A DNA stretch of 64,000 nucleotides from Cyclaneusma minus (lineage: Eukaryota; Ascomycota; Leotiomycetes; Marthamycetales; Marthamycetaceae), in contig JAKZHN010000040.1 of assembly GCA_037179335.1 (NCBI GenBank), forward strand, positions 62,001-126,000, written 5' to 3'. The translations under genes were made by a program, and so were the position numbers. The notes under the pieces were generated by a model, which saw only the letters and a program-made list of their open reading frames with translations, did not search any database and was not told the origin of the DNA. Shown piece by piece: positions 1 through 11,239 of this stretch (the first letter of the stretch is position 1; every line of letters starts with the position of its first letter).

Positions 1-427
1 GTCTTGATGACGAGATATTTCCGTGGGTAGAGAGTCCCCGAGTTCCAAGAGTTCATCTGCTCTGTCGCGATCATTATTGAAATATCAGAAGAGTTTTGAG
101 AAGCAACTCGTCGTTTGATGGTAACGTTGCATGGACGATGGAAGAGAACGGTGATGGCTGATAAGGCTATCGGATGGTCATAGCTCCAACGTTATCTTAG
201 CGTCCGTCCACATTTTGTGGGGCTCCCATGGGGGCCAAGACGACCGGCGTTGATCATCCGTTTGAACGACAACATATGTCTTTCTCGAGCAAGATGAACA
301 GTCGCTAAACACACACACGTGATCGTGGGTTTCGTAGTTCTTTGGAGCGGGCCCACGGGAGTAGACGATTCATCTATCTACCATACCAAAGGAGAACTTT
401 GAGGATTAAAATCCCTTTGCCATCAAG
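1..427. other. Upstream intergenic DNA
   Basis: No convincing coding segment is seen here. It is the 5' flank of the plus-strand GH3 gene that starts at 428. No clear TATA element was found near the start codon. Confidence 0.5.
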
Positions 428-3294
428 ATGGCGAGTTCGACTTGGACTGACGAAGAGCTACGGAGGAAAATCGGTCAAGTTCGTTTTTAAAAGTCACATG
501 ATCCATATACAATTCCTACAATACCTATACGCCTATATACACTTGCATTATATAACAAAAGCTGACCATACCCCCAGCTCTTCATCTGCGGTTTTCCCTC
601 CCCAACCATCGACTCCCACGCCTCAACCCTCATCACCACCCACCATATCGGCACTATCATCCTCTTCACCCGCAACATCACCTCTCTCACCCAGCTCCGT
701 ACTCTCACCACCTCCCTCCAATCCCTCGCTCGCTCGTTCTCCCACCACCTTCCTCTCCTCATCTCCACAGACCAGGAAAACGGCCTCGTCACCCGCTTCC
801 CCTCCTCCGTACCCTCACTCCCGGGTCCCATGACACTCAGCGCTGCCGCCAGTCATCTCCATTCCACTAGAGCCTCACAAACATCCAAAGAAACCATCAG
901 CAAAGTATTCTTCGCCACCGCGGAACTCCTCTCTTCGGTAGGGATTCACATGAACTACGCCCCAGTAGCAGACGTCAATGTAAATCCGCGAAATCCAGTA
1001 ATTGGCGTGCGGTCTTTTGGGTCAGATGCCAGGGCAGTCGGACGATACGTGAAATACAGCCTTGAAGGGTTGAAAAAAGGAGGTGTGTGTGGGGTAGTGA
1101 AGCATTTCCCAGGCCATGGAGATACGGCTGTGGATAGCCATTACGGCTTACCTGTTTTAGAGGGGAATACGAGAGAAGATTTGGAGGACTGTGAGTTGGT
1201 GCCTTTTAGGCGCGCGATTTGCGGGGACGGGGGCGTTGAGGCGGTTATGACGGCGCATATTTGTGTGCCTGCCTTGGAGAAGCATGGGGAGACTGGGGAT
1301 AGCGAGGGGATGATCCCGGCTAGTTTGAGCGAGAATGTTGTGAAAGGGCTTTTGAGAGAGAAATGGGGGTTTGAGGGGGTGGTGATTAGCGATTGCTTGG
1401 AGATGGAAGGGGTGAAAGGGGAATGGGGGACGGAGAGGGCGGCTGTGATGGCGCTTAAGGCGGGGACTGATATGGTTATGGTGTGTCATACGCTTGAGAC
1501 GCAAGTTGGTGCTATTGAGGAGGTTGTGAAAGCTGTCAAGTCGGGCGAGCTTAGTGAGAAGAGGATTCAAGAGTCGTATGACAGGGTTGTCAGGTTGAAG
1601 GAGTGGTATGCAAGATGGCCGGAGAACGATGCTGGCGATGAAGAGAAGTGGGCCGAGATGAATAAGAGACATGAGGAATTGGCGGAGCAAGTTTATGCGA
1701 AGAGTACGACGGTTGTTAGGTCTGAGGAAGGGATACTGAATGGCCGTGTATGGCGGAATCTCAGCAAGGATATGAAGTTCGTATATCTCTCCCCTGGCAA
1801 ATCTCCCCTGGCCAGTGGTATCCTGAGTTTCTGCGACGACAAACGCGAAATTCCAGACGACAGCCCAGACGCCTTCAGCGATGTTCTGCGAACTTGCAAC
1901 CCCAACCTCGCGGTCGTGCGATTCTACGAGTCGAAAGAACGCAAACTCACACCCCTGCAATGGAAAATGATACAAGACGCAGATGCCGTTATCCTCGCCA
2001 CCCGAAACGCACAGCTAGCACCATACCAACGAGACATAGCCTTTGCACTCGCCAAAACAGTCAAAATACTCATCACAGTAGCAACCAGCGATCCCTACGA
2101 TTTCCTCTCAGACGTCGACTCAATCAAAAACTACATCACCATCTACGAGCCCACAACCCCCGCCTTCAAAGCAGCAGCCAACGTGATCTTCGGCAACGCA
2201 AAAGCATCCGGACACTTACCCGTCACTCATCCAAATCCCTCGAAAGCCCTCAATGCGACAATCGAACCAGCGAATGTTTACAATGACATTGGCAGAATTG
2301 CAAAAATGTGGATAGACGAACTCCCGACCTGGTCCATCGACAGACTCCATTTCCAAATGCTCATCACGCAGTTCAACTCGCACAACTTCGTCGCTACACT
2401 GAAACCCTCCAACGTAATCGCCGGTTTCTGCATCGCTTACTTGACAGACAACGGCCAGGCCCAGCTCTCCGCCCTCGTGGTCTCGAAAAAGTTCCAAAAC
2501 CAGGGCATCGGCACCGCGCTAGTAACACACATAAGGAAGTATTTTCTTGCAATGCCTGAAGTCAAGAGCTTTTCCATAGGCTCCGGCTTTCCCCGATTCT
2601 GGCCCGGCGTACCATGTGATTTGCCGAAGAAAGATCAAGATTTCTTCATGGGGCAGGGGTTCAAAAGGAAGGAAGAGAAGACGCCCAGGGATTTGTATAG
2701 GGATATTAGAGGATTTAGGGCCCCGGAGGAAACGATGCGGAGGGCTAGGGAGAAGGGGTTGACGTTCCGGCCGTGGAGTGTAGAGGGGGAGGAGGAGTGT
2801 TTGGAGAAGCAGAGGAAGAACTTTGGACATAATGCTGTATGTACATTTGTTGTTGAAATAAATGCAGAGACGGGTGGGGTGTCGAGAGAATTCTTTGCTA
2901 ACCAACACTTGCATGATGGTAGGCATGGGTAGGAGCATACGAAGCCATCGCAGACTCGAAACACCACCACGAGGTCATGGTTGTATATGACGCGACCGGA
3001 GCGCAGATTGGCTGGACACTGATGGCTTCACCAGAGTCGGCAATTTGCCAGTCCTTTGCGTTCCTGCATCTGGTAGGGACGAAAGGGAAGACGGGACTGA
3101 TTGGCTGTGTTGGTGTAGATGCCAGTGCGCGGAAGGAGGGGATTGGCTCTGCTATGCTGTATGCGGCTATGGAAAACATGGCGAGTAGGGGCATGGAAGG
3201 TGTGTTTATTGATTGGGTTGTGATTAGGGGGTTCTATGAGAAGCTGGGGTGTGAGGTGTGGCGGGAGTACCATGCGCCGTATGAATGGGTTTGA
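428..3294 (+). CDS. GH3 beta-N-acetylglucosaminidase fused to C-terminal GNAT domains
   Basis: Three exons: 428-478, 578-2836, 2923-3294 (introns 479-577 and 2837-2922; the second has a GTATGT donor); 893 aa. The start at 428 gives RRKIGQ, which joins across intron 1 to LFICGF, the usual opening of NagZ-like GH3 proteins. The GH3 signature KHFPGHGD is at about residues 192-199, followed by the DSH triad whose His belongs to the acid/base dyad. The presumed nucleophile is Asp289 in VISDCLEM. The C-terminal third holds two acetyltransferase-like stretches, each with a Q/RxxGxG/A-type acetyl-CoA loop (QNQGIGTAL and RKEGIGSAM); the second spans intron 2. There is no signal peptide, so it is probably intracellular, removing GlcNAc from chitin-, glycoprotein- or peptidoglycan-derived sugars. 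Fungal NagA-like GH3 proteins with GNAT tails are known; why the two are fused is not. Both introns are inferred from frame and consensus. Confidence 0.88.
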
Positions 3295-3938
3295 ATGGTG
3301 GACATGCAAGTTGGAGATGGTGAATAGTGAGCAGGTGAGAGAGTGAGCAGGTGAGAGGACTGGGAAGTTTGCTGCACAGCGTGGAAGAGTGAGGGAGACA
3401 AGATAGGAGGAGGACTGGAAAGGATGGAGACATGAGAGGATATGCGCAGACATGAGGTCCGCACCCCAACTGAGGCGCAGTCTACCGACCTGGAATTTAA
3501 GCGCAAGAAAAAAGAAAGAAAGAAAAAAACAGCAAAAAGAAAAAAAAGGACAAAAAGCATATCGTCCCCAGTGACTTGATAAGGAATCCAATTGCTCAAC
3601 CAGGCGAACCTGAGACCACATTTCCTGAAATCGAGGTCTTGGGGATTGTGAGACCACATGAGAAATGGGATATCCGCACACTGGAATGTGATTTTGCACC
3701 CTTGCATCCCAAATCCCGATCTCTGGGATCCAAAACTCTGGGTCGGAGGCGGGGAGGTAAGGAGATGCGAAGAAATGTTTCTGGGGCGGAGTCACATTCC
3801 GAATAGTCTCAGACTGAGTTCTGATGCGGTTTTCCCTCATATACCATACCATCCATATTCCCTTCGCTTCTCCCCCCAGCTTCGCAAAACTCCATCAGAC
3901 AACTTCTTGACAATTCATCCATATCGAAATTCCCAGAA
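3295..3938. other. Intergenic region
   Basis: Between the GH3 gene and the Cys/Ser-rich protein gene. A purine-rich, A-run stretch lies around 3500-3550 and a pyrimidine-rich leader precedes the start codon at 3939. No gene seen. Confidence 0.5.
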
Positions 3939-5037
3939 ATGAAGCCCAACACCCCCCTCCCCGCTCTCTTCCTCCTCGCCACCACCGCATCCGCTATCGC
4001 AGTCCCCTCCCTCCAATTCGGCGGAGGCGTAGTCGATACCATGCACCGCCGCGACGATTTGACGGAACTGCCGCCTACTGAGCCATATGCGGAAGCTGTG
4101 AGGAACTATGGCTGGTCGCTGTTTCCGGGCGACGGCGACTTGTGTCCTGCCGATACTACGTCGTGCGGTGATGGCGCTTGTTGTCCGAGTAGCTTGGGTT
4201 GTGCCACTGCGGCGAATGATGAGAATTCGGCTTGTTGTCCTGCTGGTGAGTTGTTGCCTTGAGATTTTTTTTTTTTTTTTTTGGAAGGGAATTGGTTTGT
4301 TGTGATTTGTGGGCTGGTGGGATGGTTTGGCGGGTTCCCAGGGTGAGAAGGGGAACATGTGGGGAGAGAGAGGGGTTTGGGATAAAAATGGATACCTAAA
4401 AAGGAAAAGGAGGAGGAGGGGGAGCGTGGTGTAAACATGCACATGCGCGGGTTTTTTACGAAGCTATTTCCCCGTCTTGGCGCGTGGTTGTCTGGCTCGT
4501 GCAAACAACAGCAGTTCATCCACCTCCACATCCACACCATCTCGAAATTCCAGCTAACCTCCTTTCTTCTTCCCAGACAATCCAGACTGCCGCGGCGACG
4601 TCGAAGGCGCCCCCGCCTGCGCCGATAGTTCCTGGAGCTTGTGGAAAGGCTTCCAAGGCAACGGTTTCTGCTGTCTGGTGGGCCAGGTGGGCGCGTATAT
4701 GAGTAGCAGGAATGTGGCGGGCGTTTGTGCGAGGAGTGTGGGGGAGGGGTATACGAAGGCTGCGTTGATGAGTGTGGGGACGGGGGCGCCGTATACTAGT
4801 GTTTCGACTGTGGCGACGACAGGTAGTACGGCTACGACAAGTGCGAGTTCGGCAACGATGACTACAAGTACGATGACAGGTGCGGCGACGGCGAGTTTGA
4901 GTGCGAGTCTGAGTTCGTCCATAAGCTCGTCTTTGAGCTCGAGCTTGAGCGCGAGTTTGAGTGCTAGTCTTAGCTCGAGTTTGGTGAGCTCGGCGCGGGC
5001 GTCGGGGACGCCGTATTGTTCGTTGGTGTATGTTTGA
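3939..5037 (+). CDS. Secreted Cys-rich / Ser-rich surface protein, possible broken GPI tail
   Basis: Exons 3939-4245 and 4577-5037 (intron 4246-4576, GTGAGT donor, long at 331 bp and containing a ~19-T run); 255 aa as read. A signal peptide (MKPNTPLPALFLLATTASA) is followed by about 12 cysteines in CxxxxxxC, CC and DNPDC patterns (roughly residues 65-160), then a Thr/Ser/Ala-rich stalk with many SLSS/SLSA repeats. This layout is typical of fungal GPI-anchored wall proteins. As read, the frame ends at 5037 in YCSLVYV with no hydrophobic tail. In another frame, open from about 4975 to 5093, the DNA encodes GAGVGDAVLFVGVCLSVL followed by a small basic end, which looks exactly like a GPI or membrane anchor. 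A frameshift (real or a sequencing error in the repetitive Ser tract) is therefore suspected. Function unknown. Confidence 0.72.
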
Positions 5038-5667
5038 GCGTGCTTGTGGTGTTGTTGGCCTTGGAGATGGCAGCGGCAAGGAGATCGGGATGAGTGAAAG
5101 TGGTGCGGTTGCGCGGACATGAGACTTGTTCATTTTCAACTTTGGTCTGGGCTTGTGCAGCGTGTATTAGGCGGCTGGAGAAGGCTCTATGTGAATTGGG
5201 AGAAATTGCACGGAAGAGAGATTTTGGCATAGAGATTACATTAGGCCGTGCTGCGCAAACAGATACTCAAAGGGAAAAAAATCAATGGACCCCTGAACAT
5301 CAAAACATTATATGAGTAAGAAAGTACAGAGTACTGAATTCCTAAAAAAAGCAAAAACACGCAAACGATGCCTGCCTAAACACTAGACATGAAATAACGG
5401 AATCTGGTGGTCTTCAAGTTCTCAATCTAAAACTTCCGAGGAACGGCGACATAGAAAGGTTGTATTTGCTTCGGAAAAGAACGATTCGCAACGGACAGGG
5501 ACTGCAGAAAAGCAGGAAGCAGAGGATTAATCTTGCGAGCAGGCATAGGAAACCGTTAGTGTTATTGTACAGCTAGAACCCGCGCACTTAGCAACCCCCC
5601 TCTTTCTCTTCCCCATCCGCCTCTTTCTCCACTCTTCCACTTCCCTTCCAACAAATGACACAACCCC
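5038..5667. other. Intergenic region between convergent genes
   Basis: Convergent spacer between the Ser-rich protein gene and the glycogen synthase gene. The first ~55 bases can encode the alternative GPI-like tail described for the previous gene. Nothing else seen. Confidence 0.5.
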
Positions 5668-8062
5668 TCAGCTACTCGAGCCGGATGACGAAGAGCCATT
5701 ACCGTTCGTAAGAGTTTCACCCGCTGGACTAGTCGGTCCAATAGGTTTCTTGACGCGCAGAGTGAGCGGGAACGGATACTCATCAGGGTCTTCTTCCTCA
5801 CTATCCACCCGTCAAGGTTAGCCAATATCCCCTTTGGTTAATCACAAGCAGCAATCAAAACTTACGGCAACTTCCAAGCAACATAATCCTCCGTATTCAA
5901 CCCCTCATGCCCCTCCTGCAAACTCGCAAAATCCCCCGGCGTCATCATGCCACTCCTATCCCTCGGACTCCCCGGCACACTAAACGGCCTCGAGATCTTC
6001 TGCTCCACACCCGGAATAAAGTCATCTTCCTCATCGCCATCAAAGCTCGCCGGATAAGCTCTTCTCAACGCCAGCTGTCTAGCCTTCACATATTCCATAC
6101 CCATACGCTTCCAATCCAACAAATCGCTCAAACGCTCAGTACGGTTACGCTGGTTGATGCGTTGGCGCTTGGACTTGGCACAGAAGTCGAACATGTACGA
6201 TGTGAGCTGGTTGACGGAGTCGTCGACGCCTTTCATGCGGCGGTCAACAATGTAGATGCCGTAGTCGGTGCTGTTTTCGATGAGCTCTTCCATGTAGCAG
6301 CCGAAGCCGGAGAGGTTGGTGGTGATGCTGGGGACGCCCATGACGGTACATTCAGCAGGTGTGTAACCCCAGGGTTCGTAGTAGGAGGAGAAAACTCCAA
6401 GGTGGGTGCCGCGGACGAAATCGTCGTAGTCCATGGGGAGAATGGGACTGCCGGAGTTGAGGAATTCGGGGTGGAAGATGATCTTGACACGGTCGGAAGG
6501 GTGGTTGAAAAGCTGCACGCGGCGGATTTGGTTCAAGATTGGGTCTTCTGAGTCGTTGGTCATGTTGTGGGTGACAATTGGGGGCAGACCGTGTCTCTTC
6601 ATAGCGAATAACCGGCGGCGAAGCAAGATGCGGTCTTGGCTGGTAATAAGATCTTTCTCGTCGGGCATTGGGTCACCCTCGTGCCATTGCAGAGCACGCT
6701 CGAATATCCGTCTACCAACACCTCGCTCAATGACGTCGACCGTGTCTCGCAATGACTTAATAACAGCCTGACCCTTCAATGCCTCGACGGTCAGCGACGT
6801 GGTCTGAGCTGGCATAATGATAAATGCCACAACAGTCGTCTTTGAGCCGGCAGACTTGAGACGGTGGTTGAGTCTAGCCAGAGATTCGATAAACATATCC
6901 ACACCCTTGTTCCGGTATTCATATCGGCCAGCAGTGAAGAAGTAAAGGGTATTTTCCTTGTCGAAATCATTGTGTCCATAGAAATGACCTCGTACGAAAT
7001 CATGAATCTTCTCTTTCGACTGCTGATGTAGGTTCTGGAACTCGTGCATAGCAGAGAACTTCGTGACGTTGAGACCGTTTGGCAGAACTCCGTCCGGTTT
7101 GCGCTTCAAGAGATGCTCGCTTTCGTAGGCGGTAATGTGGGATACGGTGGTGAAGACGTCGCAGGAATGAGCAGCAGCACGTTCGACGCAGTATCGGTGG
7201 TAAATACCACGCTTGCCGGCTTCAGCATCGACATCGAAGTACTGTAGGTTGTTGTAGAAGTCGACGGAGCCGGCGCAGAGGTATCGGCCGAGCAGAGTTG
7301 CGTGGGTAGTGAAAATAGAGGTCACATCAATACGGCGTCTCTTGCAGAGAGGTAGAGCAACACCTGCCAGCCATTCGTGGAAGTGTGCAATGACAGCCTT
7401 CTTCTTCTCGTGGAAAACGAACTATTTTCATGGTCAGCAGATGCCATTTTCCCAACATCAATGGCAACATACTTCTCCCAAGAACCATGCAACCAAATAG
7501 CCGAAAACGACAGCTTCGTTGGTTTCATCATCGCCTGGAGGAGATGGGATACCGGCAGTGTTCCATAAGTCTGCCTTCCACTCATCCAGGAATTTGTAGG
7601 CAGTCTTGGTGTCGATCAAAAGTACACGCGGAGCTCCTTCAATCAACCATCGACCATAGACCATCTGTATGCCTCGCTCTTCCATCGACTCGATCGTCTT
7701 GGCAAGCTCTGGGTTCGTAGGAGTCAGGGCTTCAACTTCGACGGCAGCCTAGCATTTTGTGTTAGAAAAGGTGACAGAGTGAAGAATACACGACAGCACT
7801 TACCGATTGGCGATTGAGGGGGCCGATGAGGGTGTAGCGATCGCCATACTCAGCAGTAGTGACAGGAGCTTTGGACTTGATCACAGAGTAGATACCGCCA
7901 ACTTTCGTGACAAGTTAGCTTGGTAAAGCAGGCAGGATCTTCGTGGTAGGACTCACCTCGATTGGCGACCTCGGTGGCTATTTCGAAGAGGTAGTGGTTC
8001 TTGATGTCTCGGTTGACACCACCCTCCTCTCCTCTCGGAACCGACATGTTGGTGGAGCTCAT
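5668..8062 (-). CDS. GSY1: Glycogen synthase (GT3)
   Basis: Five exons read on the minus strand: 8062-7957, 7901-7804, 7748-7473, 7421-5866, 5800-5668, with introns of 55, 55, 51 and 65 bp; 722 aa, close to the usual fungal length (~700). It transfers glucose from UDP-glucose to the non-reducing ends of cytosolic glycogen. The N-terminus reads HYLFEIATEVANR|VGGIYSV, the GT3 opening with the nucleotide-sugar glycine pair. AHFHEWLAGVALPL and FTTHATLLGRYLCAGSVDFYN are characteristic family blocks, and EPWGYTPAECTVMG carries the C-terminal catalytic Glu region. The acidic/serine tail (EEEDPDEYPFPLTLR then NGNGSSSSGSSS) is where family members are regulated by phosphorylation. An in-frame second Met lies five codons downstream of the chosen start. 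Gene symbol by homology to yeast. Confidence 0.95.
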
Positions 8063-10010
8063 GAAGTCGACGGGTGGCCCACTCGGACGGTTCGGGGGGA
8101 TTGGAATGGGAGTGGGTCAAGCTGTCCTTCCGCAGCGCAATCGACAGACTCTGAGCTTCAGCACACCCAAGTGGTTGACAGTACTCTGAGGTGAAGGTAA
8201 ATGAAGACGAAGCCGCGATTATTGCAGCTGTCCGGTCTTATTTGGCTGCAACAATGTTCGTGGTGTCGACCAAGTTTTGGCCAAGCCTAGAAAGTTCGCT
8301 GCTCGGAGACAGCAGATTAGCTTGCCGGTCTAAGAGGGGAAGAAGGGAGCTTCCAGGACGAGCAAGCAAACTGGGATGAACATACAACAAGCGATTGGTA
8401 GGACGAAATGGGAAACCAGGTGTCCACGGTATTCCCCAGTTGCAATTGAAGAGTGGAGGAAGAAATAATCAGGAAGAGAGTTTTGTGAGTTGACAAGAGA
8501 CTGAGGTGGTATTGGCACATTTGGCTTTGGCAGTCGGCCGGCGCTTGTTCCCGTACCACCAAGGAAATAGCGTGATCTTTGGGCGGAGGCTGGGGAAGAG
8601 CTCCTGCTGTTTTGCGGAGAGAGCTCTGCAGCCAATGCCCGAGCTCCACTGGAGCAGTCAACTCCCCACTGCTGATCACGCCCGGGGGAGATGACCTCAC
8701 TGTGCGAAAACCGCCAAGTTTGCTCAAATTCGCATGTATCGAATTGACATCAACCATGAAAGTCTTGTCCACCCCGAACTCTCTACCCAAGGAAATGGCT
8801 ATTGGTGCGGTTTTACTTACTCTTTCAGACTATTTTTGAGAGCCCTTTATCCGTTTTATTTTCGCTGTATCTCGATGAATAGTAACGCCACTGCTATCAT
8901 TTGCAAACTGCAAGATATCGACATCGTGCTGATTGATGATTCGCATCATGCCCCATTATTCCCCACTTCTCCAGACTCGGGGTATGCTCCACATGTGCCA
9001 AGTCTTCCTGAATCGTCAATTATCGAACCACGAGGTCTGGCCATGACGCAGCGATGCATGGATATTTGCATGCTGCTTGCTCGAGTACATCTTACCGTTG
9101 AGTTTAGCGACGTTGTTATATTTATAAGCCATCTTCTTCGGCTAGCCAAAGAAAGACTAAATATCAGAAACGTCCGACTCTGCTCAGTTTCCGAAACACT
9201 GAACCCAAACCGAAGCACAGGCTACCATCAGTCTCGTTGCTGGTGTCTATGGAGACCAGTCGAGGTCTCTTTTCACTTGAAGCAGAATCGCCAACCAGCT
9301 GAGATCCAGGACCGAAGCCTATAAGTATCAGACCACGATGTGCGGAAATTCATCGCGTTCTGGAATCGATTCACCTAGACTTCCTAATGGGAGAGTTAAT
9401 ATATTGCACAGTCACCAGGGTTTTTGCACCAGGGTTTATGCGACCGATTTTGTATTGCTGCAAAAAGACTAAAGACGAGTGAGACTTCTTTCCTTCCCTC
9501 CATGCAAAGGAAGCCCCAGAGAACTCCAGCGAAAGCACGAGTTTAGCTGCCTCGAGATCGAAAGAGCTCCATTCCGCAGCAGACTCAGAGTATGACGTTG
9601 AATGCGAGATCTCGAGACCGCCTTGCTAATGCTATTTGCTTGTGCTAAGCGTGTAAGTAGCACAAGAAGGAGCAAGAAGCAAGAAGATCTGCTGGAAGAC
9701 TGCCTGCACGAAAGAGAAAGCAGTAACGAAAGCTTGCAGCCCATTGATTGCACCCAGAACGCCTAAGAGAATTTCGCCTTCGCCGATATCGACGCATGGG
9801 GGGCAACGAGGATAGCAGTGAAGCGACGAGCGCATGATCGCATCGGTGTCCGCCTTATTGAGTAGGGATGCTGCCAGTCTTTGCCCAGTAGCAAAAGGCG
9901 CGAAACATGGTACAGCAAGGAGATTTGAAGCTCCTTGCTCTACTTTCCTTGCTTGCTCGCTGCCATCTTATGCGCGCACCACGGTGTTCGATATTTGCGA
10001 AGATAGCCGC
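8063..10010. other. Intergenic region
   Basis: About 1.9 kb upstream of the glycogen synthase gene and downstream of the chromodomain gene. It has only short, unconserved-looking open frames (the longest, 8734-9324, has no recognisable domain or codon bias). Probably the promoter and 5' leader of glycogen synthase plus spacer. Confidence 0.5.
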
Positions 10011-10858
10011 TTAAGGCTTCTCAGGGTGTTCGACCTCCCACTCAGCAATGATGTCGGTAGCATGGTCCAAGTGCTTGAGCGGCTCCCAGGTGTTGTGGCG
10101 ATCGGAAAAGCCCTCCCACTTGACGAGGTACTGAGTGACCTCGCCACGGCCGACCTTCTTGACGCGTGAGTCGACAATGCTCTCGACGACCCACTCGGTG
10201 ACTTCCTTGCCAGTGTCGTCGGTGACCTTCTCGGGGGCGATCTCGGGGGTTGGGGAGCGCTCGGATTCCTAGGGTATGGTTGTGTTAGCGAGGAAGTTGT
10301 GCTAGCTATGGTATAGCGAGAGATTTGCTGCTATAGTATAGCGAGCGAAAAGTGAGAGATTGGCGCGTACCTCGTCGTCACCGTTCTCCTCGGCCTGCTT
10401 CATCTGGCGCTTGAGTTTGGCAGCACGAGCCTTGGCATCAGCAGTGCGGCCGCCCTTCTATAATTTGCGTGTTAGCGACGCTCATTCTCGTCGTTGGCAT
10501 AGTAAATAGCTAGGCAGGTATATACCTTATTCTTCTGACCGGGCTATAGGCACACAGTTAGCATATGGTTACACGTAGTAGCTTCACATTGGATTGGATT
10601 GATTTCACTGACCTTGCGTCCACGCTTGGCGACACCACCAGCAGGCGACTTTGCAGTCGTGGTAGCCTTGGCCTTGGTAGACTTGGGAGTCTTCTTGGTC
10701 GCCGACTTAGCGGGAGTCGCAGCCTTCATTGGAGTGGCAGCAGCTCTGGTCGAGCGTGGAGTCGCGGTAGCAGCCTGGACGCGTGCGGAGGCCTTGGGCG
10801 TAGCAGAAGGGGTTGCAGTGCCTGCCTTCTTGCCGAGGAAAGGCATCGTAGCTGCCAT
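10011..10858 (-). CDS. Small single-chromodomain protein with Lys/Ala/Thr-rich N-terminus
   Basis: Four exons on the minus strand: 10858-10613, 10543-10526 (an 18-bp microexon encoding PGQKNK), 10457-10371, 10268-10011; introns 69, 68 and 102 bp; 202 aa. The N-terminal ~80 residues are basic and rich in A/T/K/P with an RGRK AT-hook-like end. Exon 3 encodes a charged segment. The last ~60 residues form a chromodomain: EWVVESIVDSR, then YLVKWEGF, then NTWEPLKHL, so the three aromatic-cage positions are W, W and W. Chromodomains bind methylated histone tails. There is no second (chromoshadow) domain, so this is not a canonical HP1. The N-terminus looks like a linker-histone-style DNA-contacting tail. 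Nuclear location is inferred. The exon chain is supported by phase and acceptor consensus, but the microexon makes it less than certain. Confidence 0.82.
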
Positions 10859-11239
10859 TTTCCATTAGCATCTTAGCCATTCCAGCAATTTTGCTTCAAT
10901 TTGCCGAAGCTTGAGCAATCGAGTTGGAGGATTGCGGTTGAAGATACGTGGTTTTGGGCCAGCGTGTCTCGTGGTAAAAATAGCGCGCAACGCGCGACGA
11001 TGGGGTGCTGGGCTGGCTAAAACTCACCTTCGGGCGGAGTTGAGTGGACTGGCGGGGTAATAAGGACGAAATAATCGAGAATTTATTCTCAATTTGAATC
11101 ACAGAGGCCTTGAAATGCTGCGAATTATTCGTGATATTGAGACGGAGGTTCGAGGTGGGTAAAATGGGTGGTGTTGTTTTGAAAAGCGCGATGGGAGAAG
11201 GCCCAGTGTAAGTTTAGCCAAAGCGAGAATTTAGCGCAT

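Noticed and set aside
1157..1975. Long open frame on minus opposite the GH3 gene
   Set aside because: Fully antisense to a well-supported gene; Arg/His/Pro-rich composition typical of a shadow frame.
8734..9324. 196-codon plus-strand open frame
   Set aside because: No recognisable motif or codon bias and no splice partner; best explained as chance in the glycogen synthase upstream region.
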